A stretch of 64,000 nt of DNA from Odontocerum albicorne (GCA_949825065.1 OX463856.1:13515238-13579237), one strand, 5' to 3'; shown: positions 23,623 to 35,624, counted from the stretch's first letter. Notes: generated from the sequence alone by a model not told the origin. Numbers and translations are program-made.

Positions 23623-23759
23623 CATTCAAGACATGAATGTTGATGGAAGCTTGAAGGCCTTCTCTGACAGTACAAGTGTACTTCCCTCCATCCGTAGCGG
23701 TCAGTCTTGCCACCTGCAGTGTGCTGTCTGCTCCATTGGGCACTGTCTCGGTTTTAACA
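23623..23759 (-). CDS. Penultimate exon of a Dpr/zig-8-like Ig-domain surface protein
   Basis: The exon encodes the second half (strands D/E to G) of an Ig domain. Visible motifs are a leucine-x-valine E strand (STLQVARL), then DGGKYTCTV, the classic D-x-G-x-Y-x-C signature holding the second disulfide cysteine, then a G strand ending HVLNG. On the minus strand it is preceded by a T-rich tract and TTTTGCAG (acceptor) and followed by G|GTACGT (strong donor at 23622-23617). It starts in phase 2 and ends in phase 1; 137 nt. The continuation NGE...Q across the next junction resembles, from memory, the end of the second Ig domain of Dpr proteins and nematode ZIG-8, neuronal cell-surface recognition molecules. 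The first half of the domain must be in an upstream exon that I did not find. Ig assignment is firm; the subfamily is inferred. Confidence 0.85.
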
Positions 23760-24179
23760 CTGCAAAAAAAGAGAAAATACATGTATAATATACTAATATC
23801 AATACGTATTATCGGTAGATGCGGTCTAACGGTTATCATTCACTTTAAAAAGCGTTTCCTGGTGGATTCTTTCCAATACTGGTTTTGATATTTACCCATA
23901 GACAACGAAAATATTTATTAGTACTCGTAGATGAATTACTGATTTTATCCGTTAATTGTATGAATGTTGCTAAATTCATATTCGTGGTGAAGAAAAGTTT
24001 GATAGGAAAGTAAATATGATATAAGTGAAAATGAAAGATTGGTGAAGGTTGAGAAGTTCTTTAATTTAAGTTGTATTTTTTCAGATGATGAAAGAGTTAC
24101 GAGGAATATTGAACTGTGTGTAGCGATAGAAAACAAAGTCAATAGGACACTCAACATAACATATTATCTTAATGGTTAT

Positions 24180-25340
24180 TTTCCGAGTATTTAGAAAATG
24201 GCCAATATTGTTCCTATCCACAAGCCAAATAATCCTACAGATAATCCAACTAGCTACAGGTCCATCAGCTTTTTTACAGGTATTGGTAAGGCCAACATAA
24301 ATTTTCATCACGAGTCCAACAGCACATTCCCTCATAAGCAATTGGGGTTTAACATATGACATAATACGGTCCAGCAAATAGCCTGCATCGTGAAAAACGT
24401 GTTGATGGACTTCAATGGAAACATAAATATGTTATATACGGCTGGTGCTGTTGTATCTTAAGAAGGCCTTTGATGGCCTTCTCCATAAACTTCTCGTTAA
24501 TTACACACCATTCTATCTTGTAAAACTATTTCACTACTACATTTTCAATAGAAGTTTCACAGTAAACAACTATTATTGAACGTCATCCGCCAGACCCATT
24601 TCTATGGGTGTCCCACAAGGCAGTATACTTGAACCTAATATTTTTAACATTTACACCCACGTACACACCTATTTCCTCAAACTGTAAGGCATTCTACGCG
24701 ACGTCATTCAAGGTAGATTGACCTAGTCGCCACCTTCAGATTGCCTTCGAGATCCTTGAAAAATACAACCAGGACTGGAGACTCAAAACCAATGTCGCCA
24801 AAACTGAGGCTATCATGTTCTTACACAAAGTCAAGAAAATAGTGTCATCAATGCCCTTCTTCATCGGTGTTTGTCTGGTTGAGTGGCGGGACGTAGTTAA
24901 AACCTTGACCGGCGACTGACGTGAAAAACAAATTTAAATACCATCAAACAGAAGGATCAAAATGGTATCAGTTCTATATTCCACCGACGCAGCTTTCTTT
25001 CACCCAAGAATGAGCTCCTCCTCCATAAAACCCTCATCCGTCCCATCTTGACCTATGCTGCACCCATTTGGGGTAGTGTGAACACCACGGATCACCTCAA
25101 TCTTTAACGAGTGCAAAACAAAGCATATAGAATCTTCTTCAGCACCCATCCCATAATAAGCCTCTAAACCCTTCAGCACGTGAAGTTCTACAAAAATCAA
25201 GAGGATCACATCAATCCTCTAATCGCTGCCCTGGGGGGGCTTACGATAGTAAGTAAGGCCTACCTTTCCGTTATAAACACAGGTTCTTGAAACATCATCT
25301 GTTGCCTGACTAGTCCATCTACAGTATTAGCTTAGAAAAC
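24180..25340 (+). mobile_element. Jockey-type LINE reverse transcriptase, degenerate
   Basis: Plus-strand pieces: NIVPIHKPNNPTDNPTSYRS (24197-24256), SMGVPQGSILEPNIFNIYT (about 24601-24657), AFYATSF where FYADD is expected, then FEILEKYNQDWRLKTNV and AKTEAIMF (24750-24820), and KTLIRPILTYAAPIWGS (about 25028-25078). Frameshifts separate them, and an insertion or rearrangement lies between 24260 and 24400. The active-site Asp pair is lost. Confidence 0.88.
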
Positions 25341-25679
25341 CAAGGTCTGAGTGAATTTGATGAAATGCAAGTAGCCAAAACTAGTAGACATGTACGTGCA
25401 TACACGTATCAACATAATTAGTTGTAAAAACTGTTACCTAGTTATAAGTTAGAATCAAGGTGTTAACTATTTATTATAAATTAAATATTAAGGTCATTTA
25501 AAATAAAAATGACAACTAGGAATTAAAATTAAATCATAATACAAAAATAAGATAAGTTTTTAAGTTATATTTTTTTATATAGGTATAATAGCCTTTGGCA
25601 ATTGTTAGTATTGTAAATTACTTTATTAAATAAATGGAAAAAATACGATAGTTTACAACAGTATTTTGGTACCCACTTT

Positions 25680-26010
25680 TATGGATGGGAGTAAAATTTG
25701 GACGAGGAAAAGACTGTAAGGAGTTGAATAAACGCTTTGAAAATACTTATATTGAAGATAATACAAAGGGTGACAATGCAAGACAAAAAACGGAATAAAC
25801 TGATTTAGGATGAATGTGAACTTAAAGCTGATGTGTTAAGTAAGATCAAAAAGAGCACTCTGAGATGGTTTGGGTATGTAGAAAGAAAGACTCAGTAAAC
25901 ACATATAAAAATCAAATGGAAACATTAAAAGTCAGATTAATCGTAGGATCAGTATGAGAAGATGTAAGGATAAAAAAGAGGCGAAATATAGACATGAGCA
26001 CATGTAACGC
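25680..26010 (+). mobile_element. RTE-like LINE C-terminal remnant
   Basis: PTFMDGSKIW-like (25670-25700), KKSTLRWFGYVERKTQ (25850-25897), then basic RRCKDKKEAKY. These match the ...YG.E.W... and ML.WFGHVERM.. blocks. Frameshifted. Confidence 0.7.
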
Positions 26011-26044
26011 TTTATTTTCTTTGCTTACCTCTAAAGGAAAATGG

Positions 26045-26092
26045 CTTAGTGTTATGTATATATATATATTATATATATATATATATACAAGT
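26045..26092. repeat. (AT)n microsatellite
   Basis: TATATATATATATT then ATATATATATATATATATA. Confidence 0.9.
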
Positions 26093-26679
26093 ATGTTCTT
26101 GTATGTTCTGATTGATACAAGAAAATTATATTTCCAATTAGGTGATTCTTCTTGACATTTTGACATCAGTGTTTTATTTTCAGATAATTTCAGCACAGGC
26201 ACAGTATTTTTTTTCAAAAATAAAATAACTAAAAAAACTCTGAAGATATTGTGAATAATTTATAAATCTGAAAAGAGTTAACAGGAAAAAGAATATCATT
26301 ACTTTGAACGTAGATGAATAATTAATTCAATTGAAAAATCATCAGACCATCCTTAGAACTTGTTTTTATTAAAAGAAATCTTTTTATTATGAGTAATATT
26401 AATCTAATATTAAAAACTTTGTGAAAAAATCAATAAATGAAAAGATTTCTCTGACATTTCGGGGGAAAATGTTCTTTGGTTTCAATAACTAAAATTGGAT
26501 GGAAACTTATTGGAACTGTGGACATGAAATAATCTCAGAACAAGAAAAAATATCGCATAATTTTTCAGAAATCGTTTGTTCAATATATTATTATGTATTA
26601 AAGTATTTATTTATAAAGCGTTTTCTATTTTACTGAATAAAACGACTGGAATATTTTTTGTTTGTTTTTGGTGCCGCAA

Positions 26680-26870
26680 GCTCATCATCGTTGGTCTGGA
26701 AATGTAGCTTGAAAGCCTGAATGCAGAATTCTAAAAATATCCTCTTTGGTGAGCTGACAGAAGGTAGAAACAAGCACGAAGGGCAGGTCAAAAAATATAA
26801 AGACGTACTTCATGAGACGTTTAAAAACAACAATGCTCATTACAACTGTAGTAGATAGTGTAAAATCGTT
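26680..26870 (+). mobile_element. LINE C-terminal remnant
   Basis: HHRWSGNVA then KNILFGELTEGRNKHEGQ and VKKYKDVLHETFKNNN, matching R..W.GH...R, LYGEL..GKR..G...RYKD.LK of RTE-like elements. Confidence 0.65.
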
Positions 26871-27039
26871 TTGCTAATTATCAGGAATCAAATAAAAAAT
26901 ATTATGAAGATAAGCTGCAAATACTAATGCTCCTTGTCCTATATCCAACAGGATTCGCCTATCATAAATTGGCTTACATAGATATCTCTGATGGCATCAA
27001 TGTCAAGTACTCTGATCACCTACCCAACGTCTTTAAGGT

Positions 27040-27340
27040 GCATGGCCGCGTGTTAACGCACTGGACTTCCGTGTGGAAGGTCGTTGATTCGAACCTATGA
27101 CTTCGGCCATATCTATTCTTTCCAAAAGAGGAAAAAAACATCCCGGTGTGCTCCGATCGTCTCTCTTTGGTATGCCATCGGTTCTAGTAAAGCGGTGTGA
27201 CCAAATTCCACAGCACATCTTCGCTTTCCAATCAAATTGACGTTGGAACGGCCAGGAGATCCTCGACTACGAGGCCCAGCAACGACGATCGACTCTGATT
27301 CCCGACTTTGTATTGTCCCTTCTATTATCCCCGTCACACG
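27040..27340 (+). mobile_element. SINE, family C
   Basis: Head in forward orientation: ATGGCCGCGTGTTAACGCAC (A box), TCGTTGATTCGAACC (B box), then ATGACTTCGGCCATATCTATTC and GGTGTGCTCCGATCG. It extends to about 27340 with a GC-richer 3' part not seen in the other copies. Confidence 0.75.
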
Positions 27341-27354
27341 AAATGCTCATTCAT

Positions 27355-27545
27355 TCATACAGTAACCTGGTGGACTTATTGCCATTTGCTTGTTTGACTA
27401 AAGAACATAAGACTAATTAAAGTATGCATGCATCTTTCGACTAAGGAAAATGCGTACTTGACCCTCGACTCTCAATTCGAACCCACAACTCTCGAGCTAG
27501 GAGACAGATGCTTTTACATCTAGGTGACGGAGTTCATCATTGATA
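27355..27545 (-). mobile_element. tRNA-headed SINE, family A
   Basis: Minus strand CTCCGTCACCTAGATGTAAA head, B box GGGTTCGAATTGAG near 27475, body TAGTCAAACAAGCAAATGGC...CCACCAGGTTAC. It abuts the family C element at 27040-27340. Confidence 0.6.
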
Positions 27546-28124
27546 TTTCTTTCGAATCATTTTCACGTCCTTGAGTTATTTCCTTGTGATTCATCTTTTG
27601 AAGACGTTATAACAAAACATCGCAACCCAACATCTTTGTATCCTAATTAAACCCAGTTCATTTATGTCAGAAACCTTTGTTACTATCAGAGAATTGTGCT
27701 GGTTGGTTGTTTAAGATACAACGTTATTGATACAATATTAATTATTGCGACTGTTGAATACAAAGCATTTCCTTGAGCACTTTGAACCAGAATCCAAATT
27801 TCAATAGATAAAATTAAACATAGCCTGCAAATATAGAAACAAGAGAAATTTAATTTAATAAATATGTCAGATGCTGTAAACATTTAATTGACATAAGTGT
27901 TTGAAATATTAACAGGGGTAATCAATAGTCAAAAGTATTTAATAAAACAAGGCATAAAGGTTTTGAAATATTAAATAACTTATTACTTATTATTACACAT
28001 GACAAGAAATATACATAATTTGCGAAAAAAACAACAGGTTTTTTAATTTGGACATACAATTTTAATGGATCTGGGTTTGTTGCCTTTCATTTGTCGTATC
28101 TCCAGTAAACTACCGCCCCCCTCT

Positions 28125-28315
28125 TATCTCGCCGAAAATGTTTTATCAAACACTGTTTGTTCCACTTTTTGTTACAGTATAACGCTACCGGTTTCAAGGC
28201 AAGCACAAACATGTTTGTGCTCCCTTGATGATGAGGTAAAAGCCTTGAAATCGGTAGGGTTATACCGCCACAAAAAGTGGAATAAACAGTGTTTGATAAA
28301 ACAAATTATAAAACC
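28125..28315. mobile_element. PLE pLTR foldback
   Basis: Two pLTR arms face each other: inverted arm 28140-28200 (TTTTATCAAACACTGTTTG...GCTACCGGTTTCAAGGC), short centre ACAAACATGTTTGTGCTCC, plus arm 28215-28310 (TGATGATGAGGTAAAAGCC...AGTGGAATAAACAGTG). Confidence 0.8.
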
Positions 28316-28911
28316 AAAAATATGTTTCATAAAGTCACCCTGTAGTTCGAATATGTTTTATATAGTCACCCTGTAGTTCGAACATAATAATGATATTCTG
28401 GGCTAGAATCCTGATTCTGGGCTAGAAGTCTTGTGGATAGTGTTCTCTAAATTGCGTTTAATAAATGGGTTTTTAATAAAATTATTCAGTTAAAAAAACA
28501 TAAATTAGATCAAGCCTCCTTAACTTACATCGATCATTTTACTTCTGAAAAATTTCAATACGATATTTTCTTCAATTTAACAACTTCAATATTTTTCTCA
28601 GCATTGAATGATTTTGTTAAAAAAAAAAGAGAAAACCTTTCTACCTTAAATTATTGGGCCTTTGTCGTTTTGGATTTTGGAAAACGAAAGTCATCGCATT
28701 ATTTCATGTGATAATTGTGAACATCCTTATTGTACATGTAACAGCGGTATATTGAAAAATAGTAACACATAACTTTAAAATATACAATATAAATAAATGT
28801 AGAGTTTTTTTACTGTGCATATCTCTAGCTATCAAGTTAATATGGCAAATCTTTAATTCAAGTGATATATATAATCCTAAAATTATATAGTTTCTACAAT
28901 TGAGTTTCATT

Positions 28912-29012
28912 ACTAATAAAATAATACTTGTTAAGATAAAGTGCTATACTTCTATCATATCTTTATAGCACTTTATCTCAACATTTTTAAAAGTATTATT
29001 TTTCTTAGTAAT
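28912..29012. repeat. Foldback with about 45-bp arms
   Basis: Left ACTAATAAAATAATACTTGT, AAGATAAAGTGCTATA; right TATAGCACTTTATCTCAACA then AAAGTATTATTTTTCTTAGT. Short centre (CTTCTATCATATCTT). The right arm has a small insertion. MITE-like. Confidence 0.85.
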
Positions 29013-29024
29013 TAATAAGGTTAC

Positions 29025-29255
29025 TTGATTGACTTGCACTGCGGGTTTTTGTTTTCGATTCCCAATAGTGCGCCAAAAAGGGTGCCAGTGTAATAAAAGA
29101 GTTTGTCAGGTAACAATATTCGCACGCGCCAAAACATTAAATGACAAACCGCGAGCTTCGTGTCTACATCAGAAGTTTTAAACCTGAAAGCTCACTTATT
29201 CGGGCCGAACGGAATATTGTTTCCCAGCCACGCTCTTCAATATGTTTGAACCATA
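29025..29255 (+). mobile_element. tRNA-related SINE, family B
   Basis: Head remnant (GTTTTCGATTCCCAATAG, B-box-like) plus a body AGGTAACAATATTCG...TGTCTACATCAG...TTTTAAACCTGAAAGCTC...CCACGCTCTTCAATATG shared with 62400-62570. Confidence 0.65.
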
Positions 29256-29529
29256 CGAAAAAAAATGTATGGTACATGATTTTTTTAAAGTACTTTTATT
29301 TCTAATTTAACTGAAAAAGTTCTACCTATTTTGAACTTCTTTTTAATTGGTATTGCAAAAAAAATCTAGCAATAATGCGACGCAAATAAAAATATAAAAG
29401 GTTTCTTAAACTTGTGCGATTTGGCGATAATTTATTTCCTTTATTAACAAATAAATGTACAGTAAAAACAAAAACAAAAATAGTGATATGCACAGGGAAG
29501 TTCCAAAAAAAAAGATATGAATCAACAAC

Positions 29530-29739
29530 ATGGGCAGAAGCCTTTCTTTGTCTAGCCCTATCGATATTACTATAAAAAAGTCTGTTAGGCGCATAGATAT
29601 TATATTTGCAGACTGCAATAAACCCTCACCCCAGAGTACTGATATATCCAAATTAATCATGGATGACGAGCGTAGCCGGGAGACAATATTGCCTTCGGCC
29701 CCATTAATCGAATCTTCGAGTTCAGAACAACTGGAGTAG
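29530..29739 (+). other. Unassigned ORF, 69 codons
   Basis: Higher-complexity frame ending APLIESSSSEQLE with a stop at 29737. Some acidic/serine content, no recognised domain, no convincing splice acceptor seen. Could be a chance ORF or a decayed transposon piece. Confidence 0.2.
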
Positions 29740-29889
29740 GCATGCAAATTAGAGTTCATCATAGTGTATATACGGCAAGATCACCAAGTAACTGAGATAT
29801 ACCATATACAGCAAAATCCCTAAGTAACATTTAGTTACCGAAACACAATGATAAAAAAGGATCCGAAATTGTACGTTTTGCTAACTTCT

Positions 29890-30265
29890 TCTCAGTGTCA
29901 TGTCAGGTCCCCCCAACGTTGAATATAACTTGAGAGTAGACATCTTTGTCTCCGGCAGCCCAAAAAAGATCCCCAACGCTCTTTATACCAGTCCAATCAC
30001 GTATATTGCAGAGCCAGGAGATTTACCTCCTGGCAACACCTCTTCGACCCTTTATTTTACCTTGGATGATCAGGTGCAGCAATTTGTACTTTGCTCCTCT
30101 AAGTACATGACCCAAGTTGGACAACTTTTGGATTTTAATATTAGTCAGCAGCTCTCTATCAACTTTGGCCCTTTGGACAACCCTTGTGTTGCTGACCATA
30201 TCCGTCCAGGGTATCCGTAGCATTCTCCGGTGCCTCCACATTTCGAATGCTTCTAGTCGGTTCAC
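29890..30265 (-). mobile_element. LINE C-terminal fragment
   Basis: Minus strand: NRLEAFEMWRHRRMLRIPWT, then VSNTRVVQRAKVDRELLTNI, KIQKLSNLGHVLRG and LLHLIIQGKIKGRRG, then after a frameshift ISWLCNIRDWTGI. Same subfamily as 22830-23045 with about 150 bp more 5' sequence. Confidence 0.87.
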
Positions 30266-30859
30266 ACTACCAACTTAATTTGCTAACTAACCCAATTAAA
30301 TAAATACATCACAAAATATTTACCCTAGATTGTTTCTAGTGTTAACAGTTTTTGCAAGTCACTCAAATTATTAAGACATTGACTAGTTTGAAAAAGTAAA
30401 ACTAAGGCAGCAGCTGTTATTCAATACTGAGCCATTTACACCTTCTGTATTCTAAAATATATCCGTATTTTAAGCTTATGAGAAGACCTTCATAAACAGA
30501 TAATGTGAAATAATAAATGACAGTATTCAAATCAAAGAAAATTGCGTTTAAAAACTGTAAAATATGTTTTTTTCTGTGATGTTAATGGATTATGAGATTT
30601 TAAATTCACGCCAAATATAAGCTTAATTCCTTCAGGCGGGTTGTTAGTGCGTTCATGAAATTTTTCTTTCCTCTTTGCGATAAATGTCTAAGAGAGCGTA
30701 AGAATTTTTAAGCTTACTCCTACCGCATTGTGAGCATATAATGTTACGCTACAAATTCCAACTTCAATATTACATAAAATTGTTTCGTGTCTTAAAGCCT
30801 TTAAACCCATAACTTATTCATATATAATGGAGACCCCTTTTCAGCCCTTTACAAACAAT

Positions 30860-31200
30860 CATCATCAATAACACCATCACACCATGTGTATTTTGAGGTA
30901 GGCAGAGAGAACAGATATCCACCTCATTCTATCCTGGCACGCATTTTCGTTTCTGTCACGGTCATGCACCGGATGATGCATAGTCTCCTATTACAAAGGT
31001 TTTTCACTCTTCAGTCTTTTAGAATTACATTCATTTGGCATTGTCACGTTTTTCAAGGTTTTCTCAAAACTTTCGTGTCTTCTATACATCTTGTATAGAT
31101 TATTTTTGTGAATCCTTGATTCTTTCTAAAAAACTCAAACATTTCATCGCTCATTTCTTCATCTCAAGCAAATTAATATCATGTTTTATACCTCCAACAA
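30860..31200 (-). mobile_element. LINE 3' end with simple-repeat terminus
   Basis: Minus strand: CMTVTETKMRARIE-type frame, KPRKT and a terminal run (plus strand AATCATCATCAATAACACCATCACACCATG) like the trinucleotide tail of RTE-like LINEs. Homologous to 60420-60770. Confidence 0.6.
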
Positions 31201-31974
31201 AATAAGACTAAACTATTTAAAATACAAAAACAGTTGAAAAATAGCTTAATATTAAATATTTCTTTGCCTTTATTTGAAGTAGAAAATTAATTTTATCTGC
31301 TCTAGAATATATATATAATTATAAATAGAGGTACGTTCTCATTGCCAGGATGCCATTAAATCTTGGCAGATGAACACAGCCAGTACTCGATAAAGTCTGA
31401 TTTCTACACTTCCAGCCTATTATTCCCGACATATATTGAGCCATCCATTACTTTCACACCTAGATTGCCTAGAATCATACATAATGTCTCTGCAAAATTG
31501 CCAATACACTTTGTTGCCAAATAGATCCCAAAGATACTCGTAGCCTTGTAAGCAAGGGTTTGTTTGTTTCTTTAATTAAAACTTTTTATTGGAAGGGATT
31601 TTTGAACAAAAACATAGAACAAAATAAAGGGAAGTTTTTATTATATTTAGATCTTCCAGGATGTAGACCAGGCTGGGGATATGTATAAGGGTGAGTTGTG
31701 TCAATAAAAACATGGAACAAGGGAAATAAAATTTTAAATAATTATGTATTATAAATATTTTTGGTTAAGTGGTCAGAGGTTAAATAAACTTCAAAATGTA
31801 TGAATAAATTAACGATAAATTAAGAGAGAATGATGAAACATTTTGGCATAAAGTGAACCCCCATTGATATTTTATCGAACAATATCAAAATCTGCTAAGA
31901 CACAAGTTTACAACAGTACTTTAGTGCCAACTTTGATGTGTGAAAGTGATTTATCGAATAGAGAAAATAATGCA

Positions 31975-32070
31975 AACCCAGGTGGCCTTCGTGACCTGGT
32001 CAATTAGACGCATGTCTTCGAACTTGGGGGTTACGGGTTTGTTTCCTGTTGGTACACAATTTACTTAAGG
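31975..32070 (+). mobile_element. tRNA-like SINE head
   Basis: TGGCCTTCGTGACCTGGTCAATTAGACGCATGTC...GGGGGTTACGGGTTTG: A-box and B-box halves of the family A head. Confidence 0.5.
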
Positions 32071-32289
32071 ATAACAATCTGGTTTTAGTTTTAGACATCT
32101 ATAACGTTTTTTTACATATTTCTCTTTGATTTTAAATTTGCAAGGTTGTACAATTCACAACGAAAGTGTTATAATTATACAATATAGTACAAAAACTATA
32201 CCTTAATATCTATACCTATAATAAACTATACCTATACTCAAATATTACCTCAAAACAAGTAAAATTTTGCAAACACATTTTTCGCATAA

Positions 32290-32395
32290 AGAGTTCAATT
32301 CAATGCAAACCCTGACGACCTCCATAGTCTACTTGGTAAAACACCGATTTTCTAGCCCGGGGGTTGTGGTTTGCAAGACTTACCGTGAAGCAAGA
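32290..32395 (+). mobile_element. tRNA-like SINE head
   Basis: GACCTCCATAGTCTACTTGG...AACACCGA...CCCGGGGGTTGTGGTTTGCA. Same head family, B box degraded. Confidence 0.5.
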
Positions 32396-32429
32396 TTTTT
32401 TTTAAAATGACTTTTTCCCAAAAACTAAT

Positions 32430-32595
32430 ATATCATATATATGACCGAAGTTATATGAACCCTTATACCCTCGAATACTAGACGAAAAAAATGCATGTTT
32501 CATTTGAGGGGAGTAGCACAGCGCGGGATTTGAACCGACGACCTTCAATACGGAAGTCTAATGCGTTATCGCGCGGCCATACCCCTTTGGAAAAG
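32430..32595 (-). mobile_element. SINE, family C (truncated)
   Basis: TATGACCGAAGTTATATGAA, CCCTCGAATACTAG, GAGGGGAGTAGCACAGCG, inverted B box GATTTGAACCGA and A-box region GTTATCGCGCGGCCATA. Confidence 0.75.
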
Positions 32596-32793
32596 ATTGC
32601 CAAAGTGAAATGCACCCGGCAGGTTAAACTGTTTACACCGAAATTGTATAATATATGTCGAATGTAGCAGCGAAAAGAGTGCTTCATAGGATAGGGGAGT
32701 CGATTGGTCAAATAGATAGGACAATAAATAAGCTAGTTCTTTACATCTGGTAAAGTACAATATGTTAGTTTATTAATTGGAAAACTTCTGTCA

Positions 32794-32848
32794 ACACATG
32801 TCGAGTACTCGGCCGAGTTTAATACCTGGCTGAATACTCGACATGTGT
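32794..32848. repeat. Imperfect 24-bp hairpin
   Basis: ACACATGTCGAGTACTCGGC and, inverted, GCTGAATACTCGACATGTGT, with a loop of about 7 nt (TTTAATA). About 20 of 24 positions pair. Confidence 0.8.
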
Positions 32849-33279
32849 AAACAATATAACCTAGTTTCTATTTAAATCCAAACTCAAATCTCCCATTGTA
32901 CAGCTAAAAGATCATATTTTTTGAAAATATTTAAGATTTAGCGATGTTCCTTTAGATAAGTTAAGTCATAAATAATTTGAAATTCTGTGAGATTGGGTCG
33001 TTACTGCTGATGCGGAAAGGGTGACTTCAAATATTTCCAAACATTTAAAAAAATATTTTTATACACAGTTTTTAGATATATAGTAAGTATTTGGTGAAAT
33101 TAATTGAGTACATACATTTTACCAAATATTTCAATTTCGGCGTGTTCAACAGGAGATAAAATGTACTTGGTACTGTGTTTGCCGAAAATTCATAAAAAAG
33201 AACGATATGAGTACTCATAACATCTGAATAAATACGTGTCTTACAAAAAATATTTTATTTTAATTTGTCAAAGGGTATG

Positions 33280-33610
33280 GAATGTTCAAATTAAGGATAA
33301 CTACTTGTCGGAGATAGATATGGCAATTAGGAAAGTTATTCTGAGATGGGTTTGACATATTGAGTGAATGAGTTGTGAAAGATTTACATAATAAAATTAA
33401 ATATATCTGTAATAAGTGTATAGCGAGGAAGATGTATAATAGAACTAAAAATATGAGATTGAAGAGTATAAAAAACAAATAAGCATGTGAGTCAAAATAT
33501 ATAAACTGGAACCAGGAAAAAGCTGAGTGCGTAGATATGAAGATATGTAGACATGTCCTTTTTTAGCTACTCCAATAGGGGCATTATGTAATACTATGGA
33601 TCACATTATG
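33280..33610 (+). mobile_element. RTE-like LINE C-terminal remnant (weak)
   Basis: Degenerate VILRWV.HIE.M...RFT near 33333-33385 and a terminal ACATGTCC..TTTTTAGCTACTCC...GTAATACTATGG block comparable to other family tails. Confidence 0.45.
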
Positions 33611-33879
33611 ATAACATATCTACTTTTTCTTCTTCCTTACCCTTCCCATTCTTTTGGAGTCAGCTGCTTGGACCTTTACCTACTCTCTCGATTTCGCCAA
33701 TAACTCGTGGATAGTCCAAATATCATCATGCTCTCCACTTTCTTAACATATATAGGCTGTGCTGTTTCTGAAGACAAATCATTTAATTCGGTCTTACCAG
33801 TTGACACCCATCGTCCTCTTAATACATGTAATCTTAAAACTGAGAAGCTTATTTATCTTTGTCCATGTTATTTGTTGAT

Positions 33880-34440
33880 TTATATTTCTTGGTCATTGAT
33901 ACTCGTTGAATAATTTAGTTTGGTCGTTGATACATGATGATTCATTCCTCTTGGTTATTTATGCTTCCTGATTAATGTTGATGTCCTTGATACTTACATT
34001 ATTAGCTAATTTCTCTTGATCATCGATACTCGCTGATTCATTTCTCTTGATCCTTGATACTTGCTGATCCATTTCTTTGGTTATTAAAACTGGTTGGTCC
34101 ATATGTTTTGGCCATTGATATAAGCTGATTCATTTATTTTGATCCTAAATACTTACTGATTCATTTATATGTACGAGTATGATACTTATTGACTCATTTC
34201 TCTTGGTCATTGATACTCACTGATTAATTTTTTTGGTCCTTGACATTTGTTGATTAATTTATTTGGCCATTAAAACTTGCTGATCCATATCTTTTGGTCA
34301 TTGACATAAGCTGATTAATTCATTTTAATTCTTAATACTTGTTGATTAATTTCTCTCTTGGTTATTTAAACTAGCTGGTCCATTTATCTTGGTCCTTGAT
34401 ACTTGCTTATTAATTTATCTTGTTCTTTAATATTCCCTGA
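33880..34440. repeat. Diverged tandem repeat of about 31 bp
   Basis: Unit TTCTCTTGGTCATTGATACT plus TGCTGATTCAT, repeated about 17 times with many substitutions. It includes a TACGAGTA octamer at 34172. Confidence 0.8.
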
Positions 34441-34861
34441 TAGAAGCTTAGTTGAAAATAAAAATAAAATGAACATTCGAGTAGAATAACTAAGTTTGGA
34501 AACCAGTGAAATTTCTTCCTGTTGCTAGGAGTGTATTTATACGTACTTTATAAAATATTAAAATGTTTCTTAAAATTAAGTTGAATTTCATTAAGCCTAC
34601 AAGTTGTTACAGCATTTTCAAATTCATACTCCAAATTAAATTGAATAACTTATTGAAATCTCAATATGAGAAACATCCAGTCTTCAAAATGTAATGTGAA
34701 CATTTGAACTTTCAAATCTTATCAAAGGCTGAAGAACTCGAAAAAATATCCTGTGCGATACAATGTTAAGAAAGTTGACTTCATTGAAATGAAATATTTA
34801 ATCTTTTTGTCAATGACGTTCCACGTACTTTGTTCGACATGTATTGTGTAACAAAGAAATT

Positions 34862-35560
34862 AATAATTTTTTTATGAATTGTTTATTAACTCACATTGCT
34901 TCTAGAATTCAAACAAGGAAAGAGACGTAAATGTTCCACATTTTCAAAATAAATTATGTAAAGGAATGATACTGGTTTAAAATACACAAACTAACGATAT
35001 ACTCGTATTTATGAATTGTTTACTAACTAACATTGAGTCTAGAGTTTATTAAGGAAAAAAATGTAAATGTTCGACATTTTCAACATAAATTATGAAAAAT
35101 AATAATGCTGGTTTAAAATACACAAACTAACGATATGTTTATGAATTGTTTACTAACTAACATTGAGTCTAGAGTTTATTAAGGAAAGAGATGTAAATGT
35201 TCTACATTTTCAACATAAATTATGAAAAAGAGTGATGCTGGTTTAAAATACACCAACTAACGATATGTTAATGAATTGTTTACTAACTAACATTGAGTCT
35301 AGAGTTTATTAAGGAAAGAGATGTAAATGTTCTACATTTTCAACATAAATTATGAAAAAGAGTGATGCTGGTTTAAAATACACAAACTAACGAAATGTTT
35401 ATGAATTGTTTACTAACAATCATTGAGTCTAGAGTGTATTAAGGAAATACATGTAAATGTTCCACATTTTCAATATAAATTTTGAAAAAGTGTGATGCTA
35501 TTTTAAAATATACAAACTTTCGATGAGTTTATGAATAGTTAGTTAACTAACATGGCTTCA
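34862..35560. repeat. 130-bp tandem repeat, about 5-6 copies
   Basis: The ATGAATTGTTTACTAACTAA landmark is at 34874, 35011, 35141, 35271, 35401 and about 35531: period 130 except 137 between the first two. The extra length is mostly a TACTCGTA-type insertion at 35000. Confidence 0.95.
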
Positions 35561-35624
35561 AGAGCTCAAATACGCCTCTAGTTTTAAATAAATAACTGAT
35601 ACGCATAGTTGTCAATTACAGGTT

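Noticed and set aside
23676..23888. Plus-strand ORF overlapping the Ig exon
   Set aside because: It is a shadow of the minus-strand Ig exon, which has splice sites and domain motifs.
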